Of a DNA stretch of 63,178 nt, positions 8,182-15,574 are shown piece by piece. Source of the DNA: Mycobacterium simiae (GTDB lineage Bacteria > Actinomycetota > Actinomycetes > Mycobacteriales > Mycobacteriaceae). How positions within the stretch are numbered: position 1 is the first letter of the stretch; each line of letters opens with the position of its first letter. Location: positions 1 through 63,178 of the forward strand of contig NZ_VTZN01000007.1 of NCBI RefSeq assembly GCF_008370645.1, read 5' to 3'. The notes under the pieces were generated by a model. It ran no database searches and was not told where the DNA came from. It was given only the letters and a program-made list of their open reading frames with translations. Position numbers and translations under genes: made by a program.

Positions 8182-9504
8182 GTGAGTTTTCTTACAGGTA
8201 TTACTGATTTGGGGACATGCTTCCAGCGGCTAGGCGGCGCGGGCAGTAGTGCCTATTCGGGCGACTGGCTCGCCATGGGAGCGAACTTGGGCGCGGTCGG
8301 CGCGAAAGGGTTTGATTACGCAAAAAGCCAAGTCGCTAGACTCAACGAAGCTGTAGCTAAATCAGGCACCAAAGTTCTTCCCACTCCAACGGCCATTATC
8401 GACGCCGCGGTCGCAGCCATAGCAGCTATAGATCTTGCTAACGGAGTGGGCCCGCCTGATAGTGGAGCCGCATTCAGTGCCGGTAGTCAGAAATTCGAGA
8501 ACGTGGTTCTCCAGCTTTCGGCGGCCATGCCCGAACCGCAAGGCTGGGAAGGTGACTCGGCGAAAGCGTACGCTGACGCAAACGCGGCGCAGCAGGCGCT
8601 CGCAAAGACGATGCAAGAACTGGACAAGCAGGCGCAGGCCCTGGTCGAAAGACAGAGCAAAGCGGTTCAAAGTGCGCATAGGACTATCGCACTTACGTCC
8701 CTCGGATTAGCCGTTGCTAAGGGTATCGCGCTGTCTCTTTACCTGATCCCTGGTTCGGGCCCGGAAATATCAGCTGGATGGCAATCCGCAGCTGCGCTCG
8801 CCGCCGCGATTACGGTTCTCGAAAGAGAACTTTTCGCGTACGCGGAATCGTTAGATATTGAAATCGAGACGGTTGGGCTATCCGAAAACTACCGCGCAGT
8901 GGCGGCACAAGCTGGACCATCGGGTACCTTCGCTCGCTTTGCGACGACCGGAGCTGCCGAGACCTGGGTGGGCAGCGCCGCAGCCGTTTCACGCACGTCG
9001 GTCTTCTCCGAAATGCCGACTGTTGGCACGCTGGCCAGCTTGGCCGGTGATAACGTCGGAGCGCAGCAGCGAGCGTTCCACAGCGATTCGACCGAAAACG
9101 ACCTCCCGGCGGATGGAGCGCTTGAAGTGCCGGAGACGCCGGGCCTGCCCAGCGAGCCAGTGTTGACGGTGCCCAGGCTGCCCACCGTGGCTGACGTATC
9201 TGCGATGTCAGCGCAAGCTGCCAGGATGTCAGGACAGGTTTCCCAGCACATGAACCTGGTCAACCAGACCATGGGCCAGGTACAGCAGGTCGCCGCAATG
9301 GCCCGCGGCCACGGGTCTGCCGCCCCGCCCGCGGAGGAAGCTGCGGTCGAAGAAGCTGCCAATGCGGACACGGCACTCGCGGCACCAGCGGAAAACGCGG
9401 GGGTGGCCTCGGGCGTAGCATCCGCCGAACGCGCTCCTATCGATATCACGACTGCTGGTGCCAGCGATGCACGCGAGCCCAAGTTCGGGGAGCGCATCCT
9501 GTGA
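8182..9504 (+). CDS. espE: EspE/EspA-family ESX-1 substrate
   Basis: This 440-residue member of the EspA/EspE family includes secreted ESX-1 proteins found at the mycobacterial surface. The GTG at 8182 is preferred to the one six codons upstream because GGAGGG lies ten bases before it. A WxG motif (W122-E-G124) sits in a helical region, followed by a hydrophobic stretch at about residues 178-225, as in EspA/EspE, and a low-complexity tail. The C-terminal AERAPID block is shared with EspE and nearly with EspA. The next gene encodes the EspF/EspC partner carrying YxxxD. Whether it is closer to EspE or EspA needs a tree; the espH-like neighbour fits either espE-F-H or espA-C-D. Confidence 0.85.
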   Translation: MSFLTGITDLGTCFQRLGGAGSSAYSGDWLAMGANLGAVGAKGFDYAKSQVARLNEAVAKSGTKVLPTPTAIIDAAVAAIAAIDLANGVGPPDSGAAFSAGSQKFENVVLQLSAAMPEPQGWEGDSAKAYADANAAQQALAKTMQELDKQAQALVERQSKAVQSAHRTIALTSLGLAVAKGIALSLYLIPGSGPEISAGWQSAAALAAAITVLERELFAYAESLDIEIETVGLSENYRAVAAQAGPSGTFARFATTGAAETWVGSAAAVSRTSVFSEMPTVGTLASLAGDNVGAQQRAFHSDSTENDLPADGALEVPETPGLPSEPVLTVPRLPTVADVSAMSAQAARMSGQVSQHMNLVNQTMGQVQQVAAMARGHGSAAPPAEEAAVEEAANADTALAAPAENAGVASGVASAERAPIDITTAGASDAREPKFGERIL

Positions 9505-9577
9505 AGTCGCAGAATCCAGCTAAATGGCTGGCAGCCAATGCCCATTGGCAGCACAATCATTCGTAGAGGAGACGGCC

Positions 9578-9892
9578 ATGGCAAATCTTGCCCTCACCCC
9601 GGGACACTTGGATAACCTGGCAGGAAAACAAGACCGAGCGGCGGAAATGACTGCAGAAGCGGCCACCGCCGCCAACGGTATCCCGACGGCGGTGTGGGTC
9701 ACCCATGGTGTGATCAGCTCAAGCTCTAACATCAGGTTTGTCGAGGCAGAAGCGGCGCGCCGGATGGCGGCCGAAAACATGAGAAAGGTCGCCGCTGACC
9801 TCGCCGCGAAGTTGCGCACCGCTAAGGAAACGTATGCCAGCGTTGACGAGGAGTTGAGCCGCAACATCGACAAGCAAATGATTTCTCGCTGA
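9578..9892 (+). CDS. espF: EspF/EspC-family ESX-1 substrate partner
   Basis: This 104-residue protein matches the EspC/EspF family in length (103 aa) and layout: an N-terminal helix beginning LALTPGHLDNLAG, a conserved turn VTHG, and a C-terminal helix ending with the secretion signal YASVD at residues 86-90. Family members are co-dependent for secretion with EspA or EspE, and EspC has been proposed to form part of the extracellular apparatus. The ATG at 9578 has AGAGGA eight bases upstream. It lies 73 bp after the espE-like gene. Confidence 0.88.
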   Translation: MANLALTPGHLDNLAGKQDRAAEMTAEAATAANGIPTAVWVTHGVISSSSNIRFVEAEAARRMAAENMRKVAADLAAKLRTAKETYASVDEELSRNIDKQMISR

Positions 9893-10270
9893 TCATGTCC
9901 GGTTCGCGCACGGCCAGCCGTGAGGACCGCCCCGGCAGTGTCGCGCGCTTAGCGGTCGATGGTCGGAGCCGATTAGTCCCATCTGGTCAATTCCGAGCGC
10001 CGGTTCGACCGGACGGGCATTGCTCAGGAGGACCCATGCAACGCTTCGGCGGAAGCCAACCAAGGCAGGATGTGACCTGTCCGCGCAAGGTTGGAAAACC
10101 GCCGATGCCAAATTCATCCGGTGCTGGCACGTTGGCCAATACAGCCAGATACTGTCGGTGCCTCGTCGAATCGCTGACCGCCTCCCGGAATGGAATCGAG
10201 CTGTCAGGTTCGATGCCGGCGAGTCGTACGCAGACGACTTCTTCGTTACCAACTCAGAAAGAAGGACGCG
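9893..10270. other. Gap between the espF-like and espH-like genes (espG position)
   Basis: In the classical ESX-1 locus espG1 lies between espF and espH. Here only 378 bp are present, and no reading frame resembles EspG. The open frames look like non-coding translations with low family character. A GAAGGA ribosome binding site lies at about 10261 for the following gene. Confidence 0.5.
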
Positions 10271-10879
10271 ATGCCACAGCACGAAGAACACGATGATCTT
10301 GCCGCCCTGGATTTCTACGATGACGGCGAGGCACGGTTCGATAACCATAGCGACGCAGCGTTGGATGCCACGGATTTGGACGGCATCGACGATAGTGCCG
10401 CAGGGTCGGCCGATGATGCTTTCGAGGTGTTCGAGCCGGCCGAGGCGGAAAACATCGAAACCGAGGTGAACGGGTTGGATTCGCAGGCGGAGACTCCCGG
10501 AGAAGAAGACAAGCACGACGAGGACGCTGTCGGGCTGTTCACCGTGGTCAACCCGCCGGAAACGGTTTCAGTGTCGGCACTGATTGACGGCAGAACTCAG
10601 CGGGTCGATCTGTGGGCCGAAGCGACGAGGATGAGCGAATCTGAACTCGCCGACGAGATAGTTGTCCTTGCTGGCCTGGCCAGAAAAAAGGGCCTGGCGG
10701 GCCAACATACTTATCTGTTGCAGGACGCGTTCCTGTCGGACGATATGCGCGACATGGGCTTAGACGTTGGCGAGGTGCTGCGTGACTTCATGCAGAACGG
10801 GATGGGGTTGTCGACGCCCGAACAAGCTGCCGCTGCCCAGGCAGAAGTGTTCGCCGCTCGCTACACGACCGATCGATGA
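10271..10879 (+). CDS. espH: EspH/EspD-family ESX-1 chaperone-like protein
   Basis: This 202-residue acidic protein is homologous to EspH (Rv3867) and EspD (Rv3614c). The start is the ATG at 10271, behind GAAGGA. An acidic, disordered N-terminus of about 85 residues is followed by the family core LFTVVNPPETVSVSALIDGR and SESELADEI. The end carries the typical EQAAAAQAEVFAARY. EspH acts as a cytosolic factor needed for secretion of EspE/EspF, and EspD stabilises EspA/EspC. It is the last gene of the cassette and is convergent with the LysR gene. The NPP in the core is like EspD, so the EspH/EspD assignment is open. Confidence 0.87.
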   Translation: MPQHEEHDDLAALDFYDDGEARFDNHSDAALDATDLDGIDDSAAGSADDAFEVFEPAEAENIETEVNGLDSQAETPGEEDKHDEDAVGLFTVVNPPETVSVSALIDGRTQRVDLWAEATRMSESELADEIVVLAGLARKKGLAGQHTYLLQDAFLSDDMRDMGLDVGEVLRDFMQNGMGLSTPEQAAAAQAEVFAARYTTDR

Positions 10880-11255
10880 TTGCTCGCATATCGAGTCGTG
10901 TGCCTAGGGTGACCGGCTTCCCGACGCCATCGCCAACGAGGAGCGCCGCTGCGGCGGCGTCAATCGAACGGGTCAATGGGCCGGTCATGAGTCAAACCCG
11001 TTCGGCAGCTGTTAAATAACAGCTAGCACCGCCCTTGTCAATTCGTTGTGCAGAACCGTTTGCATCGTCGATAGGCGACCCGAATTTCACCGCATCCTTG
11101 GATCAGCGAATCCAACGTCTACGCGGTGAACGTCTCCGCCAGCCGCCGCGCCGCTGTCTTCTCGACGCCCGCCGTCTGCGGGCGTCTTCGTCGCAACGCA
11201 CACCTCGTGTCCCGGACCACTCCGACCCGACGATTTCGAGGTGTATTGGCGAAAG
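10880..11255. other. Convergent intergenic region between the espH-like and lysR genes
   Basis: This 376-bp non-coding stretch between convergent genes contains a strong hairpin at 11164-11186. Its right end (11244-11255) already belongs to the direct repeat shared with 1331-1610. No gene is supported. Confidence 0.5.
11164..11186. terminator. Hairpin terminator between the espH-like and lysR genes
   Basis: Perfect 9-bp arms (GACGCCCGC and GCGGGCGTC) enclose a 5-base loop, and TTCG follows. The very GC-rich stem without a long T tract is typical of mycobacterial terminators, and its position between convergent genes suits a bidirectional role. Confidence 0.5.
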
Positions 11256-11520
11256 TTATGGTCGTACGGGCTGCGCGATCAGTTCGGCCCCACGCAGGGC
11301 GCCGCTGGCGGCACGGCCGACGATGACGCGCTCGATTATCGCTGCAATGGCGTCAGCGGGCCGTGACAACGGATACTCGTCGGATGACACTATCGAACCG
11401 GTCAGGTAAAGCGCGGGTTCCAAAGCGACCGGCGTCGCTAGATCGAAAGTCGTAACGTCGAGTTCGCCCCGGGGTAGCAATGTAATTCGAGAACCGGTTC
11501 GCACCGCAGAAAGGATGTCA
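11244..11520. repeat. Right copy of the cassette-flanking direct repeat
   Basis: This is the 3' part of the intact LysR gene plus a few bases of downstream DNA. It is duplicated in degenerate form at 1331-1610 in the same orientation (about 80% identity by eye). The two copies bracket the esp gene set, a spacing of about 9.9 kb. Confidence 0.8.
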
Positions 11521-12188
11521 AAGTACGTCATCGCCTCGGTCTGCGGCACGAATGGCAAGCCCCGTGCGGCCAACGCCCGCTCCAGCCCTTGGTGCAGGAT
11601 GCTCGATGCTGGCGGGCACACGATACCGTTTTCCGTCAGAGCCACTTCGGCTGGCTTCTCGATCATTTCACTGCGAGCAGCGAACAGGTACAGCCGCTGA
11701 CGGTACAGCTGCCGCCTGGCCAGCCGAGGCAATGGATCAATCTCGAACACGACGCCCAGATCCATCTGACGGTTGGCGATCATCGCGGCAATCGTTTCGC
11801 CGTCAGCGCTTTCGAGTACTATCCGAACTTTCGGGAGCGCCTCTGCACACTCCCTAAGGATGTCTGTGGCAAAGATTGGCGCCATAGCGGTCGAGATGCC
11901 CAGGGCTACGACGCCGGCAGGTTCGACCACGGAGTCGCCCAGCAGGACCGGGAGCGCCTCCACTTGCCGCAGAATGTTCAGAGCCTCCCGGTAGAGCACT
12001 TCACCCTGGGCAGTCGGGCGTACACCACGGGCACTTCGTAACAGCAAAGCCGCGCCCAGTTGGGCTTCCAGCGAGGCAATCTGCTGGCTAAGCGAGGGCT
12101 GAGCTATGTAGATCTTCTGCGCTGCCCGCGAAAAACTACCCGCCTCCACAACGGTGACGAAATTGCTCAGATGACGCAGATTCAACAT
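11256..12188 (-). CDS. LysR-type transcriptional regulator
   Basis: This 310-residue LTTR has an N-terminal winged HTH (residues 1-60, with VVEAGSFSRAAQKIYIAQPSLSQQIASLE broken here for length as SFSRAAQKIYIAQPSLSQ) and a C-terminal effector domain. The YIAQPSLSQ recognition helix is like the Nac/CatM-type branch. It is convergent with the esp cassette and divergent from ffh. It has no counterpart between Rv2916c and Rv2917 in M. tuberculosis, so it probably arrived with, or before, the esp genes. A T-N11-A dyad upstream suggests autoregulation. The effector is unknown; control of the esp cassette is an inference from position only. Confidence 0.9.
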   Translation of the reverse strand: MLNLRHLSNFVTVVEAGSFSRAAQKIYIAQPSLSQQIASLEAQLGAALLLRSARGVRPTAQGEVLYREALNILRQVEALPVLLGDSVVEPAGVVALGISTAMAPIFATDILRECAEALPKVRIVLESADGETIAAMIANRQMDLGVVFEIDPLPRLARRQLYRQRLYLFAARSEMIEKPAEVALTENGIVCPPASSILHQGLERALAARGLPFVPQTEAMTYFDILSAVRTGSRITLLPRGELDVTTFDLATPVALEPALYLTGSIVSSDEYPLSRPADAIAAIIERVIVGRAASGALRGAELIAQPVRP

Positions 12189-12849
12189 CGATCGGCTGGG
12201 TGCCCTCCATCGAACTCCGCCCTAGGAGGAGCGCTGTAGTGCCTCCACGACTGCAATTGGGCGTCGCTCGCTGGTAGATACAAGAAGGGCACAAGGCAAA
12301 ATAATTGCATATTGCAACAGTCCTATACATAGATACAATCATGGCGATTCTATCAGGCGCGACTGCGCGGCAGCGCCGGATTGCGCATTTTTGTTCTGCC
12401 CCGTCCTAGACCGCGTGACGGTAGCGCTGGCCGCAGTGAATTAGGTCTGCCGCGGGCTTCCTCGGGCCCTTAAAAACCTTGAATTACTTCGGAAACAATT
12501 CAAGGGCAGGAGTCGCCTACCCGATCTCATAAGATCGGCGATTGCTGCGCGAGGCGTGAACCCGCGGAGCCGGCTTGGTGGGACACGCAGCGGCGGCTCT
12601 GACGTCCAGCGCGATCCGGCTCCCACTCCAGCACCCGGCACGTCGGATCAGTCACTCACTCGGCCGCCAACCCCCACCGTACGGCCGCAGACGCGCGCAC
12701 ATGACACCGAAGCAAGCGGCTTACTCAGTGGGGCGCGAGCCGCGCTGGTAGAACGCAAACGACACCGCGGGGCACCGCTTGGTGATCCCGCTCAGGCGCA
12801 GCGGGGCCGGCAACCGGCTGCGCGGCCGATAACCACTAGGCTGGCGGGC
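12189..12849. other. Divergent intergenic region between lysR and ffh
   Basis: This 661-bp region holds the promoters of lysR (minus) and ffh (plus). Besides the LysR dyad it contains a 9-bp inverted repeat (CCTTGAATT at 12477 and AATTCAAGG at 12497, 11-base loop) and a short CCGATCT/AGATCGG dyad near 12520-12538. The frame of ffh stays open upstream to 12556, but this extension has no ribosome binding site and no family similarity, so I treat it as untranslated. Confidence 0.5.
12305..12317. promoter_or_regulatory. Candidate LysR operator (T-N11-A dyad)
   Basis: TTGCATATTGCAA is a perfect 5-bp inverted repeat around TAT and fits the T-N11-A consensus of LysR-type operators. It lies 117 bp upstream of the LysR start codon, in a locally AT-rich stretch, consistent with autoregulation. 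Confidence 0.5.
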
Positions 12850-14436
12850 GTGTTTGAATCGCTGTCCGACCGGTTGACCGGTGCTCTGCAAGGGCTGCGC
12901 GGCAAGGGCCGCCTGACCGATGCCGATATCGAGGCCACCACCCGCGAAATCCGGCTGGCGTTGCTGGAAGCCGACGTTTCGCTGCCAGTGGTTCGGGCGT
13001 TTATCCATCGGATCAAAGAACGCGCCCGCGGCGCCGAAGTGTCCGGCGCTCTTAACCCCGCCCAACAGGTCGTCAAGATCGTCGACGAAGAACTCATCGG
13101 CATCCTCGGCGGCCAGACTCGCGAGCTGACGTTCGCCAAGACACCCCCGACCGTGATCATGCTCGCCGGCTTGCAGGGCTCCGGTAAGACGACGCTGGCC
13201 GGGAAGTTGGCTTCGCGCCTCCGCAATCAGGGGCACACGCCCCTGCTGGTGGCCTGTGACCTGCAGCGCCCGGCCGCGGTGAACCAGCTTCAGGTTGTCG
13301 GCCAGCGCGCCGGAATACCGGTGTTCGCCCCACATCCGGGTGCCTCGCCCGAGTCGGGCCCGGGTGACCCGGTAGCCGTCGCCGCCGCCGGGTTGGCCGA
13401 AGCACAGGCCAAGCACTTCGACGTCGTCATCGTCGACACCGCCGGACGGCTGGGCATCGACGAGGAGTTGATGGCCCAGGCCGCAGCGATTCGAGACGCG
13501 ATCAGCCCAGACGAGGTGCTGTTCGTCCTGGACGCGATGATCGGCCAGGATGCGGTCGCTACCGCGCAGGCATTCGGGGACGGTGTCGGCTTCAGCGGTG
13601 TGGTGCTGACCAAGCTCGACGGTGACGCCCGCGGCGGTGCGGCCTTGTCGGTCCGCGAAATCACCGGTGTCCCCATCCTTTTCGCCTCTACCGGAGAAAA
13701 GCTGGAGGACTTCGACGTCTTCCACCCGGACCGGATGGCCAGCCGCATCCTGGGCATGGGCGATGTGCTGAGCCTGATCGAACAGGCCGAACAGGTCTTC
13801 GACGCTCAGCAGGCCGAGGAGGCCGCGGCCAAGATCGGCGCCGGCGAGCTGACTCTGGAAGACTTCCTCGAGCAGATGCTCGCCGTGCGCAAGATGGGTC
13901 CCATCGGCAACCTGCTGGGCATGCTGCCCGGCGGAGCGCAGATGAAGGATGCGCTGGCCGACGTCGACGACAAACACCTCGACCGAATCCAGGCCATCAT
14001 CCGCGGGATGACGCCCGAAGAACGCGCCGATCCCAAGATCATCAACGCATCGCGGCGATTGCGTATCGCCAACGGCTCGGGCGTGACCGTGTCGGAGGTT
14101 AATCAGCTGGTCGACCGCTTCTTCGAAGCCCGCAAGATGATGTCGTCGATGCTCGGCGGCATGGGCATCCCGGGGTTGGGTCGCAAGTCCGCGACGCGCA
14201 AGAGCAACGCGGCCAGAGGAAAGGCCGGCAAGAAGGGCAAGAAAGGCGGCCGCGGTCCGACGCCGCCGAAGGTCAAAAGCCCGTTCGGGATGCCGGGCAT
14301 GCCGGCCATGCCCAACATGCCGGCGGGGTTTCCCGATCTGTCCCAGATGCCCGAAGGGCTCAACGAGCTGCCGCCCGGCTTAGCCGACTTCGACCTGTCC
14401 AAGCTGAAGTTCCCAGGCAACCCAGGCAGAAAATAA
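12850..14436 (+). CDS. ffh: Signal recognition particle GTPase Ffh
   Basis: This 528-residue SRP54 protein binds signal sequences and 4.5S RNA and, with FtsY, targets nascent membrane proteins to the translocon. The start is the GTG giving MFESLSDRLT, as in other mycobacteria. The N domain covers about residues 1-90, the NG GTPase domain has G1 GLQGSGKTT at about 108-116, then DTAGR and TKLDGD, and the methionine-rich M domain starts near 320. The tail is rich in Lys/Gly and then Met/Pro/Gly repeats, a mycobacterial extension. It is the first gene of a plus-strand run and the point where synteny with M. tuberculosis (Rv2916c) begins. Confidence 0.97.
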   Translation: MFESLSDRLTGALQGLRGKGRLTDADIEATTREIRLALLEADVSLPVVRAFIHRIKERARGAEVSGALNPAQQVVKIVDEELIGILGGQTRELTFAKTPPTVIMLAGLQGSGKTTLAGKLASRLRNQGHTPLLVACDLQRPAAVNQLQVVGQRAGIPVFAPHPGASPESGPGDPVAVAAAGLAEAQAKHFDVVIVDTAGRLGIDEELMAQAAAIRDAISPDEVLFVLDAMIGQDAVATAQAFGDGVGFSGVVLTKLDGDARGGAALSVREITGVPILFASTGEKLEDFDVFHPDRMASRILGMGDVLSLIEQAEQVFDAQQAEEAAAKIGAGELTLEDFLEQMLAVRKMGPIGNLLGMLPGGAQMKDALADVDDKHLDRIQAIIRGMTPEERADPKIINASRRLRIANGSGVTVSEVNQLVDRFFEARKMMSSMLGGMGIPGLGRKSATRKSNAARGKAGKKGKKGGRGPTPPKVKSPFGMPGMPAMPNMPAGFPDLSQMPEGLNELPPGLADFDLSKLKFPGNPGRK

Positions 14437-14443
14437 TAGCGCC

Positions 14444-15526
14444 GTGCGCCTGCACGTGCGAGGTCGGCGGCTGCCCGACGAGACCGCGATCGAACTGTGG
14501 ATTGTCGACGGCCGCATCAGTACCGAGCCGGTTGCCGGCGCCGACACCGTCTTCGGCGCTGCTGGCGCCGGCTGGATCCTGCCGGGGCTGGTGGACGCGC
14601 ACTGTCACGTTGGACTTGGGCAGCACGGCGCCATCGAACTCGACGAGGCGATCGCCCAGGCCGAGACCGAACGGGACGTGGGTGCACTGCTGCTGCGTGA
14701 CTGCGGCTCACCAACCGACACCCGCAGCCTCGACGCCCGTACCGACCTGCCCCGTATCATCCGCGCCGGTAGGCACTTGGCCAGGCCCAAGCGCTACGAG
14801 CGCGGCTTCGCGGTGGAACTCGAGGATGAATCACAGTTGCCGGCCGCGGTGGCCGAGGAAGCGCGCCGCGGCGACGGCTGGATCAAACTGGTCGGTGACT
14901 GGATCGACCGACAGACCGGCGACCTGGCCCCATTATGGTCCGACGCCGTGCTCAAGGCCGCTATCGAGGCCGCACACGCTCACCGGGCTCGGGTCACCGC
15001 ACACGTCTTCGGGGAAGATGCGCTGCCCGGGTTGATCAAAGCGGGCATCGACTGCATCGAGCATGGCACCGGGCTGACCGACGACACCATTGCGCTGATG
15101 CTCGAACACGGCACCGCGCTGGTGCCCACGCTGATTAACGTCGAAAACTTCCCAGGCATCGCCAACTCTGCGGTGCGCTACCCGATCTACGCAGCGCACC
15201 TGCGCAAGCTCTACGCGAGCACCTATCCCAGGGTCGCCGCGGCCCGGGAGGCGGGCGTGCCTGTATACGCGGGCAGCGACGCCGGCAGCACCATCCGACA
15301 CGGACGCATCGCCGACGAAGTCGAGGCCCTAAAGCGCATCGGCATGAGCGCTACTGAAGCCTTGGGGGCGGCGTGCTGGGCTGCCCGGCGCTGGTTGGGC
15401 TGGCCGGAACTGGACCATGGCGCCTCGGCCGACTTGTTGTGCTACTCCGAAGATCCGCGGTGCGGTCCCGCCGTGCTGAGCCGACCGGACCTGATCATCT
15501 TGCGCGGCGAGATGTTTCGGGGTTAG
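14444..15526 (+). CDS. Amidohydrolase-family metal-dependent hydrolase (Rv2915c-like)
   Basis: This 360-residue member of the amidohydrolase superfamily resembles imidazolonepropionase-like enzymes. It shows the metal-binding DAHCHVG near residue 50, a TAHVFG histidine motif, IEHG and AGSDAG near the end of the TIM barrel, with the expected small N-terminal beta domain. It starts with GTG seven bases after the ffh stop, so the two genes are probably co-transcribed, as in M. tuberculosis. The substrate is unknown; hydrolysis of a cyclic amide or peptide-like compound is the family norm. Confidence 0.88.
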   Translation: MRLHVRGRRLPDETAIELWIVDGRISTEPVAGADTVFGAAGAGWILPGLVDAHCHVGLGQHGAIELDEAIAQAETERDVGALLLRDCGSPTDTRSLDARTDLPRIIRAGRHLARPKRYERGFAVELEDESQLPAAVAEEARRGDGWIKLVGDWIDRQTGDLAPLWSDAVLKAAIEAAHAHRARVTAHVFGEDALPGLIKAGIDCIEHGTGLTDDTIALMLEHGTALVPTLINVENFPGIANSAVRYPIYAAHLRKLYASTYPRVAAAREAGVPVYAGSDAGSTIRHGRIADEVEALKRIGMSATEALGAACWAARRWLGWPELDHGASADLLCYSEDPRCGPAVLSRPDLIILRGEMFRG

Positions 15527-15574
15527 CCCGATGCTTGCCCGGCACGGTGGCGACGTGCCGGTTACCATCGCGAG

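Noticed and set aside
8408..8432. GCAGCTATAG inside the espE-like gene, matching the 13-bp repeat
   Set aside because: It encodes an Ala/Ile stretch in a conserved frame and occurs once, so coincidence with the upstream repeat is likely.
9893..10270. Possible espG remnant between the espF-like and espH-like genes
   Set aside because: I compared the three plus-strand translations with remembered EspG motifs and found none; the interval is also too short.
12556..12849. N-terminal extension of Ffh by 98 codons
   Set aside because: In frame and open, but without a ribosome binding site or similarity; the conserved protein starts at the GTG at 12850.
14220..14430. Met/Pro/Gly repeats at the end of Ffh as a possible insertion
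   Set aside because: The tail is a normal feature of mycobacterial Ffh.
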